From: an uncultured Geobacteraceae bacterium | Lineage (GTDB): Bacteria > Desulfobacterota > Desulfuromonadia > Geobacterales > Pseudopelobacteraceae | DNA length: 64,000 nt | NCBI GenBank assembly: GCA_903875605.1 | Contig: CAIQWT010000043.1 | Coordinates: 1 to 64,000, forward strand | Direction of reading: 5' to 3' | In this document: in pieces, positions 7,106 to 16,640 of the stretch | How positions within the stretch are numbered: the first letter of the stretch is position 1 | Layout: the number at the start of each line of letters is the position of its first letter | Position numbers and translations under genes: made by a program | Notes under the pieces: generated by a model | The model's input: the letters and a program-made list of their open reading frames with translations, nothing else | Database searches by the model: none | Told to the model about the DNA's origin: nothing

Positions 7106-9579
7106 TTCAAAGGCCTCTTAACGGAGCCCGCCGGTTCTATGAGAACAGGTTCGAACAGAACTTTTCCAATTCCTGGCTCGTCTTTATCATCAAAAATTGC
7201 TGTTGAAGGGTCAAGCCCCCCCCACCAATTCCTTTGGGCATTAATATCCTCATTATTGAAATCCCCCACCCTGATACCATAACTGCTATTGTCAAGTATG
7301 TTGTTGTCGGCAATAGCAAGACCGCCACCCTTCTCTCTGATAAAAATACCGATTTCATTTTTTCTGATAGTGTTTTCTCTGATGACAGCATTCCCTATAT
7401 AGGCCCTGACACCAATCACATTGTTTTCGAAAGTGCTGTTCCTGATTTCAGCGGGGCCGCTCCTAAACCTCATTCCACCGTAGTTATTGGCAAAATAGCT
7501 GTCCGCTACAACCAGGTTGGTAAAATGGCTATGCAACCCCCATGTTGCATATTCAAAGATGCAGTTGGAAATGATGCTTCCGGTTGCGTATTCAAGTTGA
7601 ATTTCATCCCAGTCTCCTGCACCCTTCTTACTATTCGAAGTAAACGTTACTTTTTCCTTTTCTAGCCCTTTTGCAATCAGACGCCCCTTAACCAACATGC
7701 CGGCACCATCAGAAAATTCAACCGTAGTTGCTGGTGCTACGATCAATTTTACCCCGGAAAGAACCGAGGCGGATTGTATTATCGCAATGTGACCGCGCCA
7801 GGTAACATCGGTAGATACTGTTTGTAGAGGCCATTTAAATCGAAACGGCTGTTCACTCACCTTACTACATGCAACTTTACCCCTGGCGGCGTCTGCTCGT
7901 TTGTCAAAAACAACCTTTGCAGGGTCGTCGCCACCCCACCAATTCTCCTGAGCACTAACATCCTGCGGGCCTTCAAGATCAATTGCATATAAACGGTTTT
8001 TTGCAATATTATTTCCCGCTATTTCACCATCAAATGACTGAATGCCAATCCCTCGCTCGCCATTATCAGTGATCTGGTTGTCCTTGATGCTGGCACGCGA
8101 TTCTTGAATATTCATGCCATTAAACCCGTTGCCAGCGATAAAATTACCCACTACAACTAAGTTATCAGCATTCTTGAGAGAAAGACCAACTTCAAGATTA
8201 TTGGTGATCGTATTTTTGCTGTAATCTCCATAGAACATATCTGCAACCATCAGGCCGAAGCGGTTACCATCAATAAGGTTTTCCTGTAGTGACGAAACAC
8301 CTTCACGTATGCGTAACCCTTCCTTACCGTTAGCAGTAATCTGATTGCCACGAGCAGTCAAATTAGTTCTGAAAAAATTTGCACCCATGTTATTTGCTGA
8401 GATGACATTGTCAGTCAGGGTGACATCAGAGTCGCGCCCCTGTAGGCCACTCTTGTTATTGAAAATATTATTACCTTTTAGTAGAACCAGAGACTCTTGA
8501 AACTGTACACCACGATAATTGTTTGTTACCTGAGAGTTGAACAGTCCTACATGTGAAAAGTGAAAGTGCAGCCCACGATAAGCATCCTCGATACGGCAGT
8601 ATTCAATGAGGTTCTGCGTCCCGGCACTGTTCATTATATTTATGGAATCCCAGTCTCCCATCCTTTTGACCTTCTCGGCAGATCTGAAAATTATCGGGTT
8701 TTCAGCAGTACCTTTAGCAATCAGTCGCCCCTGAATCAAAAGACCGTTTTCACCAATCCCAAAACCGGCAGTATCCTTTTTCAAAAATTCAACAATTGTT
8801 CCTGGCAATATAAAAAGCCTGCTTCCTTCAGGGACCCTTATTAAACCTGCAACTTCAATCCGCCCCTGCCAGATAGTGTCCCCTCTGAAGACCTCGTCCT
8901 GATAGTGCCTACTAACCGGTATTTCGGTTCCTGTTGTAAAAGAAACTGGAGGAGTAACTTCCTTCACAGATGCTGTATAGCTGTCTTTTTTTCTGTTTCC
9001 GGCAACCACTGTTGCCTTTAAAACAGGGTGCGAACCCTGTAAAGTAAATACCCCATAATCGTTTTCGGTAATTTGTGATTTTTCTATCCGAGCTGAAACC
9101 TTATTGCCCTGAGTCACTACCCCATAGCGATTATCTTTAAGAACTGACATCGTGAGATTTAGCGTGCCGTCCAGAACGAGAAAAGCCGTTTCGGCTTCCA
9201 TAACTTGAACAGATGAAACATTAGCAGCACCTTGATCGATAATTATTCCTGCCCAGCTTCCTCGTTTTTTATCATCCCCAGAAAAGCTAACCGGTGATTT
9301 TTCAGTCCCTTCAATATTCAGAGTGCCGCGTATGGTTATTTCGGTTAAAGGCGATATGTATTCAGGGTCAGTTTTGGTACTCTCAGCAGAGGTTACGCGA
9401 ACTATTGTCCCGGGGCGAATTGTAAGAGTTATCCCCTTAGGTACGAGGATGTCTTCTAGCACCCTGACTTCCCCCTCCCACGTAACATCCTTGGTGAAAA
9501 CTTCAGAGAACGCTATAGAAGGAGCCGCCAAAATCACAAGCAGTAAGAACCAAAATATGTGCATCCGTTTAGAGGTCAT
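7102..9579 (-). CDS. NosD-like right-handed parallel beta-helix protein
   Basis: About 825 residues, with a signal peptide (ends near AFSE) and three repeats of a block that opens with an xTWxGxIxV strand and a PGTxVEF segment, then runs into short repeats rich in Asn and Gly (NNxIxxNxxGI). This is the NosD/CASH parallel beta-helix pattern found in periplasmic carbohydrate-binding proteins and in the NosD copper-site maturation factor. A NWWGG motif occurs twice at block ends. No nitrous oxide reductase genes are present, so a Nos role is unlikely. Starts at 9588 (GTG) and 9579 (ATG) are possible; I prefer the ATG. Confidence 0.8.
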   Translation of the reverse strand: MTSKRMHIFWFLLLVILAAPSIAFSEVFTKDVTWEGEVRVLEDILVPKGITLTIRPGTIVRVTSAESTKTDPEYISPLTEITIRGTLNIEGTEKSPVSFSGDDKKRGSWAGIIIDQGAANVSSVQVMEAETAFLVLDGTLNLTMSVLKDNRYGVVTQGNKVSARIEKSQITENDYGVFTLQGSHPVLKATVVAGNRKKDSYTASVKEVTPPVSFTTGTEIPVSRHYQDEVFRGDTIWQGRIEVAGLIRVPEGSRLFILPGTIVEFLKKDTAGFGIGENGLLIQGRLIAKGTAENPIIFRSAEKVKRMGDWDSINIMNSAGTQNLIEYCRIEDAYRGLHFHFSHVGLFNSQVTNNYRGVQFQESLVLLKGNNIFNNKSGLQGRDSDVTLTDNVISANNMGANFFRTNLTARGNQITANGKEGLRIREGVSSLQENLIDGNRFGLMVADMFYGDYSKNTITNNLEVGLSLKNADNLVVVGNFIAGNGFNGMNIQESRASIKDNQITDNGERGIGIQSFDGEIAGNNIAKNRLYAIDLEGPQDVSAQENWWGGDDPAKVVFDKRADAARGKVACSKVSEQPFRFKWPLQTVSTDVTWRGHIAIIQSASVLSGVKLIVAPATTVEFSDGAGMLVKGRLIAKGLEKEKVTFTSNSKKGAGDWDEIQLEYATGSIISNCIFEYATWGLHSHFTNLVVADSYFANNYGGMRFRSGPAEIRNSTFENNVIGVRAYIGNAVIRENTIRKNEIGIFIREKGGGLAIADNNILDNSSYGIRVGDFNNEDINAQRNWWGGLDPSTAIFDDKDEPGIGKVLFEPVLIEPAGSVKRPLK

Positions 9580-9645
9580 TGATCTCACTTAAAAAATCAG
9601 TTTTTATAACCACGCACCAACGATAACCAATCAAGCTTTTGGAGG

Positions 9646-10443
9646 TTAATTACCGTCCGGCCTTTGAATCGACTTAACCTTGATATCAATCCCTTTTATC
9701 CTCTTGCCCGCAGTTAAAATTACGGGTGTCGGGTCGTCACCTCCGAACGTCCCCATAAGCTGTCCATTTTGAGGTTTACCACCACCATAAGCATCACGGG
9801 CTTTCAAAAAGAAAGTACCATCTCCGTCTACCTTCAAGACATAAATCCCGGATTTATCGGTTTTTTCAGACGCAAAAACCGGCTTACTCCCACGATCCGG
9901 AGAATTAAACGCAAAAACAAAAGCGTTAGGGACAGGTGTGCCGTCTTCCAGAGTAATTATTCCTTCAACCGTCGTAATTTTGTTTTTTAAATCTCGGCGG
10001 GGCTTACGATAAACGTGCCCTTTTTGAGCCCCTAAATCGACAGTTGCACCCTCTTTTACTGTAACAATTAATGGCTTGCCATCCTTGCCTCTGACAAGAA
10101 CAATGGAATCACCCTCCACGGGTGGGCCTGGCGCTAGTTTTGAAGATTCCCTTCCAATAGCCCCGACGTAATAGTCTCCTTCCTGTAGTTCCGCAGTAAA
10201 CGTACCATCAGAGTCGATGGGAACAATGGCCTCAGGAACTCTCCAGTAGCGATCCGGCAACGGTGCAGGCCCTTGTTGTCTAATGTAAAACAGCGCTACT
10301 GCATTCTGCATCGGCTTTCCAGAAGCCAATAATGCTCTGCCACTTACAAAGCCCTTTCCTTCGGCATCTGCATAAACATTGACTGACATAGCAGTTAGCA
10401 GCAATGCAATAACCATGTATTTAAATATCACTGTGTTCACCAC
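9646..10443 (-). CDS. Exported protein with two carboxypeptidase-regulatory-like domains
   Basis: A 265-residue protein with a signal peptide ending in VYADA near residue 27 and two beta-sandwich domains of the CarboxypepD_reg type (~30-135 and ~155-255), the second containing an EDGTPVPNAFV strand. It resembles the protein encoded at 6395-7105, and the two flank the NosD-like gene, so the three probably form one extracytoplasmic assembly. Tandem GTG codons and an ATG at 10416 are possible starts; no clear ribosome site decides. The 119-base gap upstream holds a 9-bp inverted repeat. Confidence 0.7.
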   Translation of the reverse strand: MVNTVIFKYMVIALLLTAMSVNVYADAEGKGFVSGRALLASGKPMQNAVALFYIRQQGPAPLPDRYWRVPEAIVPIDSDGTFTAELQEGDYYVGAIGRESSKLAPGPPVEGDSIVLVRGKDGKPLIVTVKEGATVDLGAQKGHVYRKPRRDLKNKITTVEGIITLEDGTPVPNAFVFAFNSPDRGSKPVFASEKTDKSGIYVLKVDGDGTFFLKARDAYGGGKPQNGQLMGTFGGDDPTPVILTAGKRIKGIDIKVKSIQRPDGN

Positions 10444-10465
10444 ACAAATTTATTGACCTTCGAAT

Positions 10466-10513
10466 AAAGCATGTGCTCCGATCATATTTCCACGCTAATT
10501 GTTAACATGCTTT
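10466..10513. promoter_or_regulatory. 9-bp perfect inverted repeat in an intergenic gap
   Basis: AAAGCATGT at 10466-10474 is repeated in reverse complement at 10505-10513 with a 30-base spacer. It lies between the degenerate sulfatase-like gene and the next gene on the minus strand. There is no T-run after the stem, so it is a poor terminator; it could be an operator or chance. Confidence 0.3.
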
Positions 10514-10562
10514 GGTTTGCACTATTATAAATCTGAAAGCGTCCACAGACTCAACCGCATTT

Positions 10563-12203
10563 TTAAGGGTACGGGATAATATAACGCTTATCGTACTTTT
10601 TATAAACAGCCTTCTGTTTCTCCGTAGAAGCGTCCCATTCAAGCAGCTTGCTCTTCATTCGATTAACGATCTCAGGCCGTTCACTGACAAGATTTTTCAT
10701 TTCTCCCGGATCATTTTTCAGGTTATACAGCTCCATTTCTTCCACTGGTTGTACCTTGTCAGTGATAAAACGCCACCAGGAAACCTTTTCAAGAAGATCA
10801 CGGTTTTTTCGAAGGATCAGCTTCCAGTCGTTACTCCGCACCGAAATATCACCCGGAGGGTAACCGAGTTTATCAAAACTGTTCTGCAGCAGCAGTTGAT
10901 ATTCTTTAAGTTTGGCATCTTCCGCAGGTGCAAACTGACCACCGTTTGCATTCTGCAATTCCAGATACCACTTACTAAGGGTATATTCCCACCAAGGCAA
11001 ACGATCGATGAAGACGTATTCGCTCCCCGAAGCACCTGCTTCACCTCTGACAAGCGGGAGCAGACTACTACCCTGCGCATCGTGCGGTACAGGGATATCC
11101 AGATAGTTCAGAACCGTTGGCATAACATCCAGTCCCTGTACCTGCTGAGTAACGCGCTTGCCGCCTGACTCACCATTTGGAAAACGTATCATGAGCGCGT
11201 TCTTTATAACCGGTTCAGTTACATCATAATGAAAGAAGAGTCCCTGCTCACCCAGATCATCTCCGTGCATTGATTGCAGGACAATCAGCGTTTTTTCTGT
11301 AAGTTGCAGCGAATCAAGGAGCTTAATCAGTTCACCGACAAAGAGGTCGGTATAGTAAACACCGGCATCATAACGCCCTTTCACGTAGCTGACATCATCG
11401 TCGGTAAGATGGTAAACCGGCTTGAATCCCCAATAATAATCATTGTGGTAAACCCGTGAAAAGATATCGTAGGAAGGATCATCACTCAAGTCGCTCGCGC
11501 CTGTATTTCCGGGAAGATTCTTCCAGAAAGGTGTGTAACCAGGGAGGTCGTACATAGTTTTATAGGGTGCAGGTACTGCAGCGGCGTAGGGCATATGGAT
11601 CAACCCACTGCCAATCCAGAGGAAAAATTTCTTGTCTTTATTATTTTTCAACCACTGAAAAGCGTCGGTAGGCACCGTCCGGATACTGCCACCCTGTGGG
11701 CCTCTCGCTGTGCGACCATAATAGTCAAACGAGCGTGAAAACACATCACCAGGATTTATCATCGTACCGGATTCAGCGTCAAAACGCATGAAAAACTCCG
11801 GGGAGCTAAGAGTGGCCGCCGTGGTATAACCGTAATATTTGAGTATTTCCGGCAAAGTCCTTGAAGTAACCGCATCTTTTGTAACCTCAAAAGAAACCAT
11901 GCCATTCACGCGAGGATACTGGGAGGTGAGTACGCTCATCTGGGCAACTGGTGTCAAATTGGCCTGGGAGATAGCATTTTCAAAAAGCACCGATTTTTTG
12001 GCCAGACTGTCGATATTCCGGCTCGTATCCCTCTTGTAGCCGTAGACACCTAGATGATCGGCACGCAAGCACTGCAATGAGATCAGAATCACATTGGTTT
12101 GCTCATGGTGCGGTTGCTGCTCATTCGCAACAGGATCTGCGCCATAGGCGCAGATTGCAGCGCCTAATAGACACGAAAGTAGTATCACACTACCCTTTAT
12201 CAT
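10563..12203 (-). CDS. Sulfatase-fold protein, probably catalytically degenerate
   Basis: A 546-residue protein of the alkaline phosphatase/sulfatase superfamily with a signal peptide (residues 1-21). The start is the ATG at 12203, which overlaps the stop of the previous gene (ATGA). Key positions differ from active members: the first metal Asp of the LxSxDxLR strand is Gln44, the nucleophile position (formylglycine Cys/Ser) is Thr84, the Arg that follows is absent, and the S-D-H-G metal motif reads S-M-H-G (312-314). The overall fold, including a late His (325), is kept. It may bind substrate or support the neighbouring paralogue without hydrolysing esters. Confidence 0.8.
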   Translation of the reverse strand: MIKGSVILLSCLLGAAICAYGADPVANEQQPHHEQTNVILISLQCLRADHLGVYGYKRDTSRNIDSLAKKSVLFENAISQANLTPVAQMSVLTSQYPRVNGMVSFEVTKDAVTSRTLPEILKYYGYTTAATLSSPEFFMRFDAESGTMINPGDVFSRSFDYYGRTARGPQGGSIRTVPTDAFQWLKNNKDKKFFLWIGSGLIHMPYAAAVPAPYKTMYDLPGYTPFWKNLPGNTGASDLSDDPSYDIFSRVYHNDYYWGFKPVYHLTDDDVSYVKGRYDAGVYYTDLFVGELIKLLDSLQLTEKTLIVLQSMHGDDLGEQGLFFHYDVTEPVIKNALMIRFPNGESGGKRVTQQVQGLDVMPTVLNYLDIPVPHDAQGSSLLPLVRGEAGASGSEYVFIDRLPWWEYTLSKWYLELQNANGGQFAPAEDAKLKEYQLLLQNSFDKLGYPPGDISVRSNDWKLILRKNRDLLEKVSWWRFITDKVQPVEEMELYNLKNDPGEMKNLVSERPEIVNRMKSKLLEWDASTEKQKAVYKKYDKRYIIPYP

Positions 12204-13693
12204 TTTTTGACTGCCGGCTTGGCCTGTGAATCGTAGACCGGATTGAGACCTGTTTCCCAACGGCGGGCAGTAAGGTCATGACCAATGGATTTGAAATGGG
12301 CGAACAGCCGCTGTTCCAGCTCATAAGCCTTCCTTGGCTCCTTTTCTGCTAGATTCACTTTTTCACCTGGATCTTTTTTGACATTGTATAGTTCGCGTCC
12401 CTTATTCTCCATGGTGTAGATCAGTTTCCAGCCATCAACGGTCTGAATACCACGCTTGAATGTGTAGAGGCGGTAATCTGTCTCGAAGAAGACATCTTTG
12501 GCAACCTTACTCCCCTTCAACGCCGGGGTCAGACTCGCACCGCGGATCTGATTTTTGGCTTTTTCAGGCATCTGAACATCCAGTAGATCCAGAATAGTCG
12601 GCATCACATCGATACTGCTGACCTGATCATTGATAACCCTGCCGGCCTTCTGTCCAGGCAACTTGATGACCAACGGTACATGGATCAACTCGTCATAAAG
12701 ACTGAATCCATGGTCGAACCTCTTGTGCTCATGGAATTCCGTACCGTGATCGGATGTCAGCACAAAAAGGGTCTTGTCCATTAGTCCCGTTTTTTCAAAA
12801 TCTACCAGAAATTTTTTGAAGAGAGCGTCCGTACGCTGAATTTTCTCGTCATAGATCGCACGCCAGAAGCGGATGTCCTCTTCGCGTAGAGTAGTCTCTC
12901 CTTTTTCAAGACCCTCCTCGCGGAGTGCCTCCTGTTCCTCTTTAGAACCGGTATATCGCTTATCATAGCCCTTGTCGACGAAACGATAATCGAAGCCCCC
13001 TTCCGGGATACCCTGACCATGAATGTCATACCCGTGCAGAAACATGAAAAATTTCTTTTTGCCGTTATCCTTTAACCACTCCTGCGCCTTGGGGATACTG
13101 ACCCCCATGCTACCGAACTTCCCTTTTTCGTAGAAATAAGTATCAAAACCCTGGTCATAACCAAAAAAACCGTTCACACCAGCATTTCCGGTAAACCCCC
13201 CGGTGGCATAGCCATTGTTTTTTAACACTTCGGCAAGTGTCATCAGATCTGGAGATAGCTTTTTGAGATTGGAAAGAACATTATTCGGAGGATTGAAAAC
13301 AGCAAACTTATTAGTTAGGCGGTGTTCCGAAGGGTAGACTCCGGTGAACCAGGTCATTGAGGCAGGCACGGTCCACGAGGCCGTGGATATCGTGTTGGCA
13401 AAAGAGAAGCCCTCTTTGGCAATAGCATCAATGGTAGGAGTCACGTCCCTGGCATATCCCAGTGATCCAACATGCGCAGCCTGCAAGGCATCGAAGCTGA
13501 CGAATATCACATTGTAATCTTTATATTTCATTGGTATCTGCGACAGGTCAATCGCCTCCGCTTTACCCAGCATAAAACCTGGCATCGCCATGGTTGCTGC
13601 TACTAAACCGGCACCTACAGCGGTTTTCTTGATGAATTCCCTGCGATTTATCAACTTACAATCAAATTCATTCTGATTCTCATTGTGTGACAT
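12200..13693 (-). CDS. Tat-exported sulfatase-like hydrolase with Thr in the nucleophile position
   Basis: A 497-residue member of the sulfatase superfamily. The N-terminus has a twin-arginine signal (RREF at 17-20, then a hydrophobic stretch and an AEA cut site near 47), indicating folded export. Metal ligands appear intact: Asp68, Asp315-His316 in TSDHG and His328 in FDHG. At the nucleophile position there is Thr108 in W-T-V-P-A-S where formylglycine sulfatases have C/S-x-P-x-R. Thr is the nucleophile of the phosphoglycerol and phosphoethanolamine transferases of this superfamily, so the true reaction may be on a phosphodiester. AAGGAG lies 10 bases before the ATG. It overlaps the degenerate paralogue by 4 bases. 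Confidence 0.85.
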   Translation of the reverse strand: MSHNENQNEFDCKLINRREFIKKTAVGAGLVAATMAMPGFMLGKAEAIDLSQIPMKYKDYNVIFVSFDALQAAHVGSLGYARDVTPTIDAIAKEGFSFANTISTASWTVPASMTWFTGVYPSEHRLTNKFAVFNPPNNVLSNLKKLSPDLMTLAEVLKNNGYATGGFTGNAGVNGFFGYDQGFDTYFYEKGKFGSMGVSIPKAQEWLKDNGKKKFFMFLHGYDIHGQGIPEGGFDYRFVDKGYDKRYTGSKEEQEALREEGLEKGETTLREEDIRFWRAIYDEKIQRTDALFKKFLVDFEKTGLMDKTLFVLTSDHGTEFHEHKRFDHGFSLYDELIHVPLVIKLPGQKAGRVINDQVSSIDVMPTILDLLDVQMPEKAKNQIRGASLTPALKGSKVAKDVFFETDYRLYTFKRGIQTVDGWKLIYTMENKGRELYNVKKDPGEKVNLAEKEPRKAYELEQRLFAHFKSIGHDLTARRWETGLNPVYDSQAKPAVKK

Positions 13694-13729
13694 CTCGGAA
13701 TATCTCCTTTATGGCTTAGTTCACGTGAC

Positions 13730-13776
13730 AACGCCCCGAAAGGCACGTTAAAAAGCGGACTCCCTTTCTGGGCGTT
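13730..13776. terminator. Strong GC-rich stem-loop without T-run
   Basis: Bases 13730-13743 pair with 13763-13776 over 14 positions with a single mismatch (AACGCCC...GGGCGTT outer arms), leaving a 19-base loop. It sits between the metallo-hydrolase gene and the Tat sulfatase-like gene. There is no T-tract on either side, so it may be a processing or attenuating hairpin that lowers expression of the genes downstream, or a factor-dependent terminator. Confidence 0.45.
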
Positions 13777-13845
13777 TAAATATAATTGCATAAAATCGTG
13801 TTGTTACATATGACAAGAAACTACTCCATGCAATTGTTATTCCCC

Positions 13846-14805
13846 TCAATACACATCTAGATCACGACCAACAACTACTTTCCCCGGGTAAGACTTCATC
13901 TCCTGCAGCAGATCATCGGGTGACGAAGCAAATGGGCGCCTCTGGGGACGCAGCGTGATTGAATTGTGCGTCAGTATCAGTAAGCCCGGCTTTGCCTTTG
14001 TTGCCAATGGCACCAGCTGTGTAGTAGTTGTATGATACTTTTCCGAATAAGCTCCGATATCGTAACCCTGCGTATTGGGGCGCATGGGGTTATTAAGAAA
14101 CTTCTCCGTCAACGCTTCGTGAATAAGCACATCACAGCCTCGACAGGCGTCGATGGTGGCCTGGGTCGGAGTGGTATCACCGGTAATGACGATACTGCGG
14201 TCAGCAGTATCAAAACGATAGCCGTACGTTTCGTCCCAATCACCATGCCTGGTAGGAAAAGCAGTTACTGTTACATTGGCATCCTTGTACACAACACCGG
14301 CTTTAATTTCGTGCGCTTTAACGCGCCAGCCGTCGGGAGACGCATGTTCCATTCCGGCGGTACGGATATCGATATCCTCCCGGTAAGCGGCAAGAATATG
14401 TTCCGTCATGGATTTAAGTCCCTTGGGACCATAAACTTCAAGGGGCTGCCGGCGCCCCATCACCCATGGAGTGAGGATCAGGTCGGGATAACCGGCTGTG
14501 TGGTCTGAATGCAAATGTGTAAGAAAGACGACCCGCAGATTGCTCGGCTCCAACGCGGCAATCCCCCTGTCAAGCTGGGCGGCGGCAGCCCGGCGTACAA
14601 CCCCCGGACCGAAGTCAACCAGATAGGCACTGCCACCCACTACAACCGCTGTGGCGGGGCCTGACCGGTCCGGGTCGGGCTGAGGATTGCCGGTTCCGAG
14701 TAATACAACTCTGGTTGTAGGAAATTCCGCACCTGCCGCAACTACCGTTAAAGGAGTCGCCAGTAAAATTGCCATTAATGAGATAAAAACATGAGCCACT
14801 ACCAT
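13846..14805 (-). CDS. Exported metallo-beta-lactamase-fold hydrolase (RNase Z/AtsA-like group)
   Basis: A 319-residue protein from the ATG at 14805, preceded by GGAAGAG; an in-frame GTG at 14823 is less likely. A signal peptide covers residues 1-26. HLHSDH at 97-102 supplies three metal-binding His and the catalytic Asp; ITGDTTPT gives the bridging Asp and a late LTHN the last His. The arrangement matches the RNase Z-like branch, which also holds AtsA-type arylsulfatases and phosphodiesterases. Because it is exported, RNA processing is unlikely and a small ester or phosphodiester is a better guess. The start overlaps the end of the cytochrome gene by 7 bases. Confidence 0.85.
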   Translation of the reverse strand: MVVAHVFISLMAILLATPLTVVAAGAEFPTTRVVLLGTGNPQPDPDRSGPATAVVVGGSAYLVDFGPGVVRRAAAAQLDRGIAALEPSNLRVVFLTHLHSDHTAGYPDLILTPWVMGRRQPLEVYGPKGLKSMTEHILAAYREDIDIRTAGMEHASPDGWRVKAHEIKAGVVYKDANVTVTAFPTRHGDWDETYGYRFDTADRSIVITGDTTPTQATIDACRGCDVLIHEALTEKFLNNPMRPNTQGYDIGAYSEKYHTTTTQLVPLATKAKPGLLILTHNSITLRPQRRPFASSPDDLLQEMKSYPGKVVVGRDLDVY

Positions 14806-16640
14806 TGCGTGACACTCTTCCACTCTACTGGAGATGCTTCTGGCGGGCCACCTGCCCTACCGGCTCTCCTGACATGACATCCTACCACGGCTTCCTTGGC
14901 TGTTTTCTTTGTTCCTGAGGCAGATGATGACTGAGAGACAACACTGTTACCGCTACCGTTTTTTCCAGAGACCCATGGGGCCGCTCCGCTGTCGCGGAGC
15001 CCGGAAGGGCCGGATTCCAGGCAGTTGGTTTGCATCAAGCGCGGCAAGCCTGAATTGTGGGTCTGATGACATTTGGAACAGGGGAAAGAGTGTTCCCTAT
15101 TAGCACCCCACCCCTTAACGGCACGGTGTACGAGATCGTTTCGGTTACCGGTGAAACTTTCTTTACGATGACACTTCAGACAGAGGCCACCAAACTGGGC
15201 GTCGTTTTCATGGATATGCTTCCCTTCGCCAAAGGTATTACGGTCAGTATTGAAGCTGATCGCAGCCTTAGCATCAACCTGACTCCCCTTTAGCTCCCCT
15301 TTTTCCCATGTCATAGCCATTTGTGTGGCCTTTCCAGAATAGGCACCTTTTGTGGGCATGGTTGATGGCGGAGCATCTTCCCGATAAGGAGAGGTCAGCC
15401 AGGTACCCTTTAAAAGGGGAATTGCATAAGGCATAAGATTACCAAGCGAGGGACTGATTCCATGGGGATCGTGGCAAGGAGTGCAAAGTCCACCGATATG
15501 TCCGTGTGTTGAGTAGTTTAAAAACTTTCCACTTTTTAAATGACCTCCAACAATACTGGAACGGGTTTGGCGACCGGTAAAACGGGTCGTAGACCCCTTG
15601 GCTCCAGGGCCGAACCGCAGAGTGTCCTTATATCCCATTATCGGCTGAACAGCCCCAAAGGAGGATTTATAGCCCCATGGAGTGACGCCGGCCTGTGCGG
15701 TTTCATGGCAGTCAAAACAAAGACCTGCACCGGCATTGTAAGGGTTCTGACTCGCACTATCAGGGTTAGTGGATGGCTGATAGGTAACCCGATACCCTCC
15801 AAAACCGGCCTGAGTTTCTTTGAGAATTGCACCATCTTGCTTTCCACCAATAGTTCTATATGAGGACGTTATGCCGGTCACACTGGAACCATGAGAGTTG
15901 TGACAGTCAAAACATTCAACATTATTTGCTCCCTGCCCTCCACGCGTAATGGGAATATCACCGTCATAACCTGCTGCAGATGTCCATCCCCCTTGATTGG
16001 CTGAGGCATTACCATGAGCCGAAAAGGCCTTGGAAACTCTTTGTTTGCGGTTGCTTTGTGAAGTTGAATATTTACCCCAGGCAGCAGTTTCCTTCTGACT
16101 GTAGCGGGCTGTTACGCTCATACCATCCCAGGCGTACTGACGAGGCGTATTTGCATCACCGGTAAAGGGACGGATTTCATTATTCTGTTCATTATGGCAG
16201 GAAAGGCAATGAAACGTTATCTTAGAAATTTCAGAACGCTCACGCGGCGTGTTGATGTAAGACGACTGGAACAATATCGCAGAACTTTGTGGCGTAAAGA
16301 TTGTAGGCCGCTTACCAGAGCTCCAGAGCACCAAATTAACAGGCGCCCCCTTTGCCTTGTTGACAGCGTGGTAACGTTCGTCGACAAGACCTTCCTGTGT
16401 GGCTTCCCAGTGACAGGAGTAACAATGTCTGGAGGTTAACTCGACACCCTGGACATGATGGGATCGTCCTTTCATCTGAGAAGCAACATCAGTTCTGCCA
16501 TTAAGACTCTTCGAGTGGCATTCTACACATTCCTGAGCATCTGCCGGGAGTGTTATCAATAAAAGTAATATTATTGGAAAGACAAATGCTCCTATCACGT
16601 TTAGCTTCCCAGGAGCATGTTCACGCTCGGAAGTATTCAC
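14799..16640 (-). CDS. Octahaem c-type cytochrome, periplasmic
   Basis: A 613-residue exported protein with a signal peptide ending near ADA (residue ~36) and eight CxxCH haem sites: CVECH, CYSCH, CLSCH, CFDCH twice, CTPCH, CLKCH and CSKCH. Haems 1-3 are in the first 160 residues and the rest are widely spaced, unlike the compact octahaem nitrite or hydroxylamine enzymes. Near the C-terminus a CH pair ([10 protein letters not shown]) lacks the first Cys of a haem motif and follows a Gly/Ser-rich linker. The GTG start overlaps the stop of the nickel-regulator gene (GTGA), an unusual coupling of regulator and cytochrome. Likely role: periplasmic electron transfer; partner unknown. Confidence 0.85.
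   Translation of the reverse strand: MNTSEREHAPGKLNVIGAFVFPIILLLLITLPADAQECVECHSKSLNGRTDVASQMKGRSHHVQGVELTSRHCYSCHWEATQEGLVDERYHAVNKAKGAPVNLVLWSSGKRPTIFTPQSSAILFQSSYINTPRERSEISKITFHCLSCHNEQNNEIRPFTGDANTPRQYAWDGMSVTARYSQKETAAWGKYSTSQSNRKQRVSKAFSAHGNASANQGGWTSAAGYDGDIPITRGGQGANNVECFDCHNSHGSSVTGITSSYRTIGGKQDGAILKETQAGFGGYRVTYQPSTNPDSASQNPYNAGAGLCFDCHETAQAGVTPWGYKSSFGAVQPIMGYKDTLRFGPGAKGSTTRFTGRQTRSSIVGGHLKSGKFLNYSTHGHIGGLCTPCHDPHGISPSLGNLMPYAIPLLKGTWLTSPYREDAPPSTMPTKGAYSGKATQMAMTWEKGELKGSQVDAKAAISFNTDRNTFGEGKHIHENDAQFGGLCLKCHRKESFTGNRNDLVHRAVKGWGANREHSFPCSKCHQTHNSGLPRLMQTNCLESGPSGLRDSGAAPWVSGKNGSGNSVVSQSSSASGTKKTAKEAVVGCHVRRAGRAGGPPEASPVEWKSVTQW

Noticed and set aside
7102-9579. Part of a nitrous oxide reductase maturation cluster because of the NosD-like fold
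   Set aside because: No nosZ, nosF, nosY or nosL-like gene is present; the parallel beta-helix pattern is shared by many other exported proteins.
10512-11168. 218-codon frame on the plus strand
   Set aside because: It lies opposite the sulfatase-like gene, has no domain pattern and shows the composition of an antisense shadow.
13846-14805. Ribonuclease Z (tRNA processing)
   Set aside because: A signal peptide indicates export, and the gene context is periplasmic.
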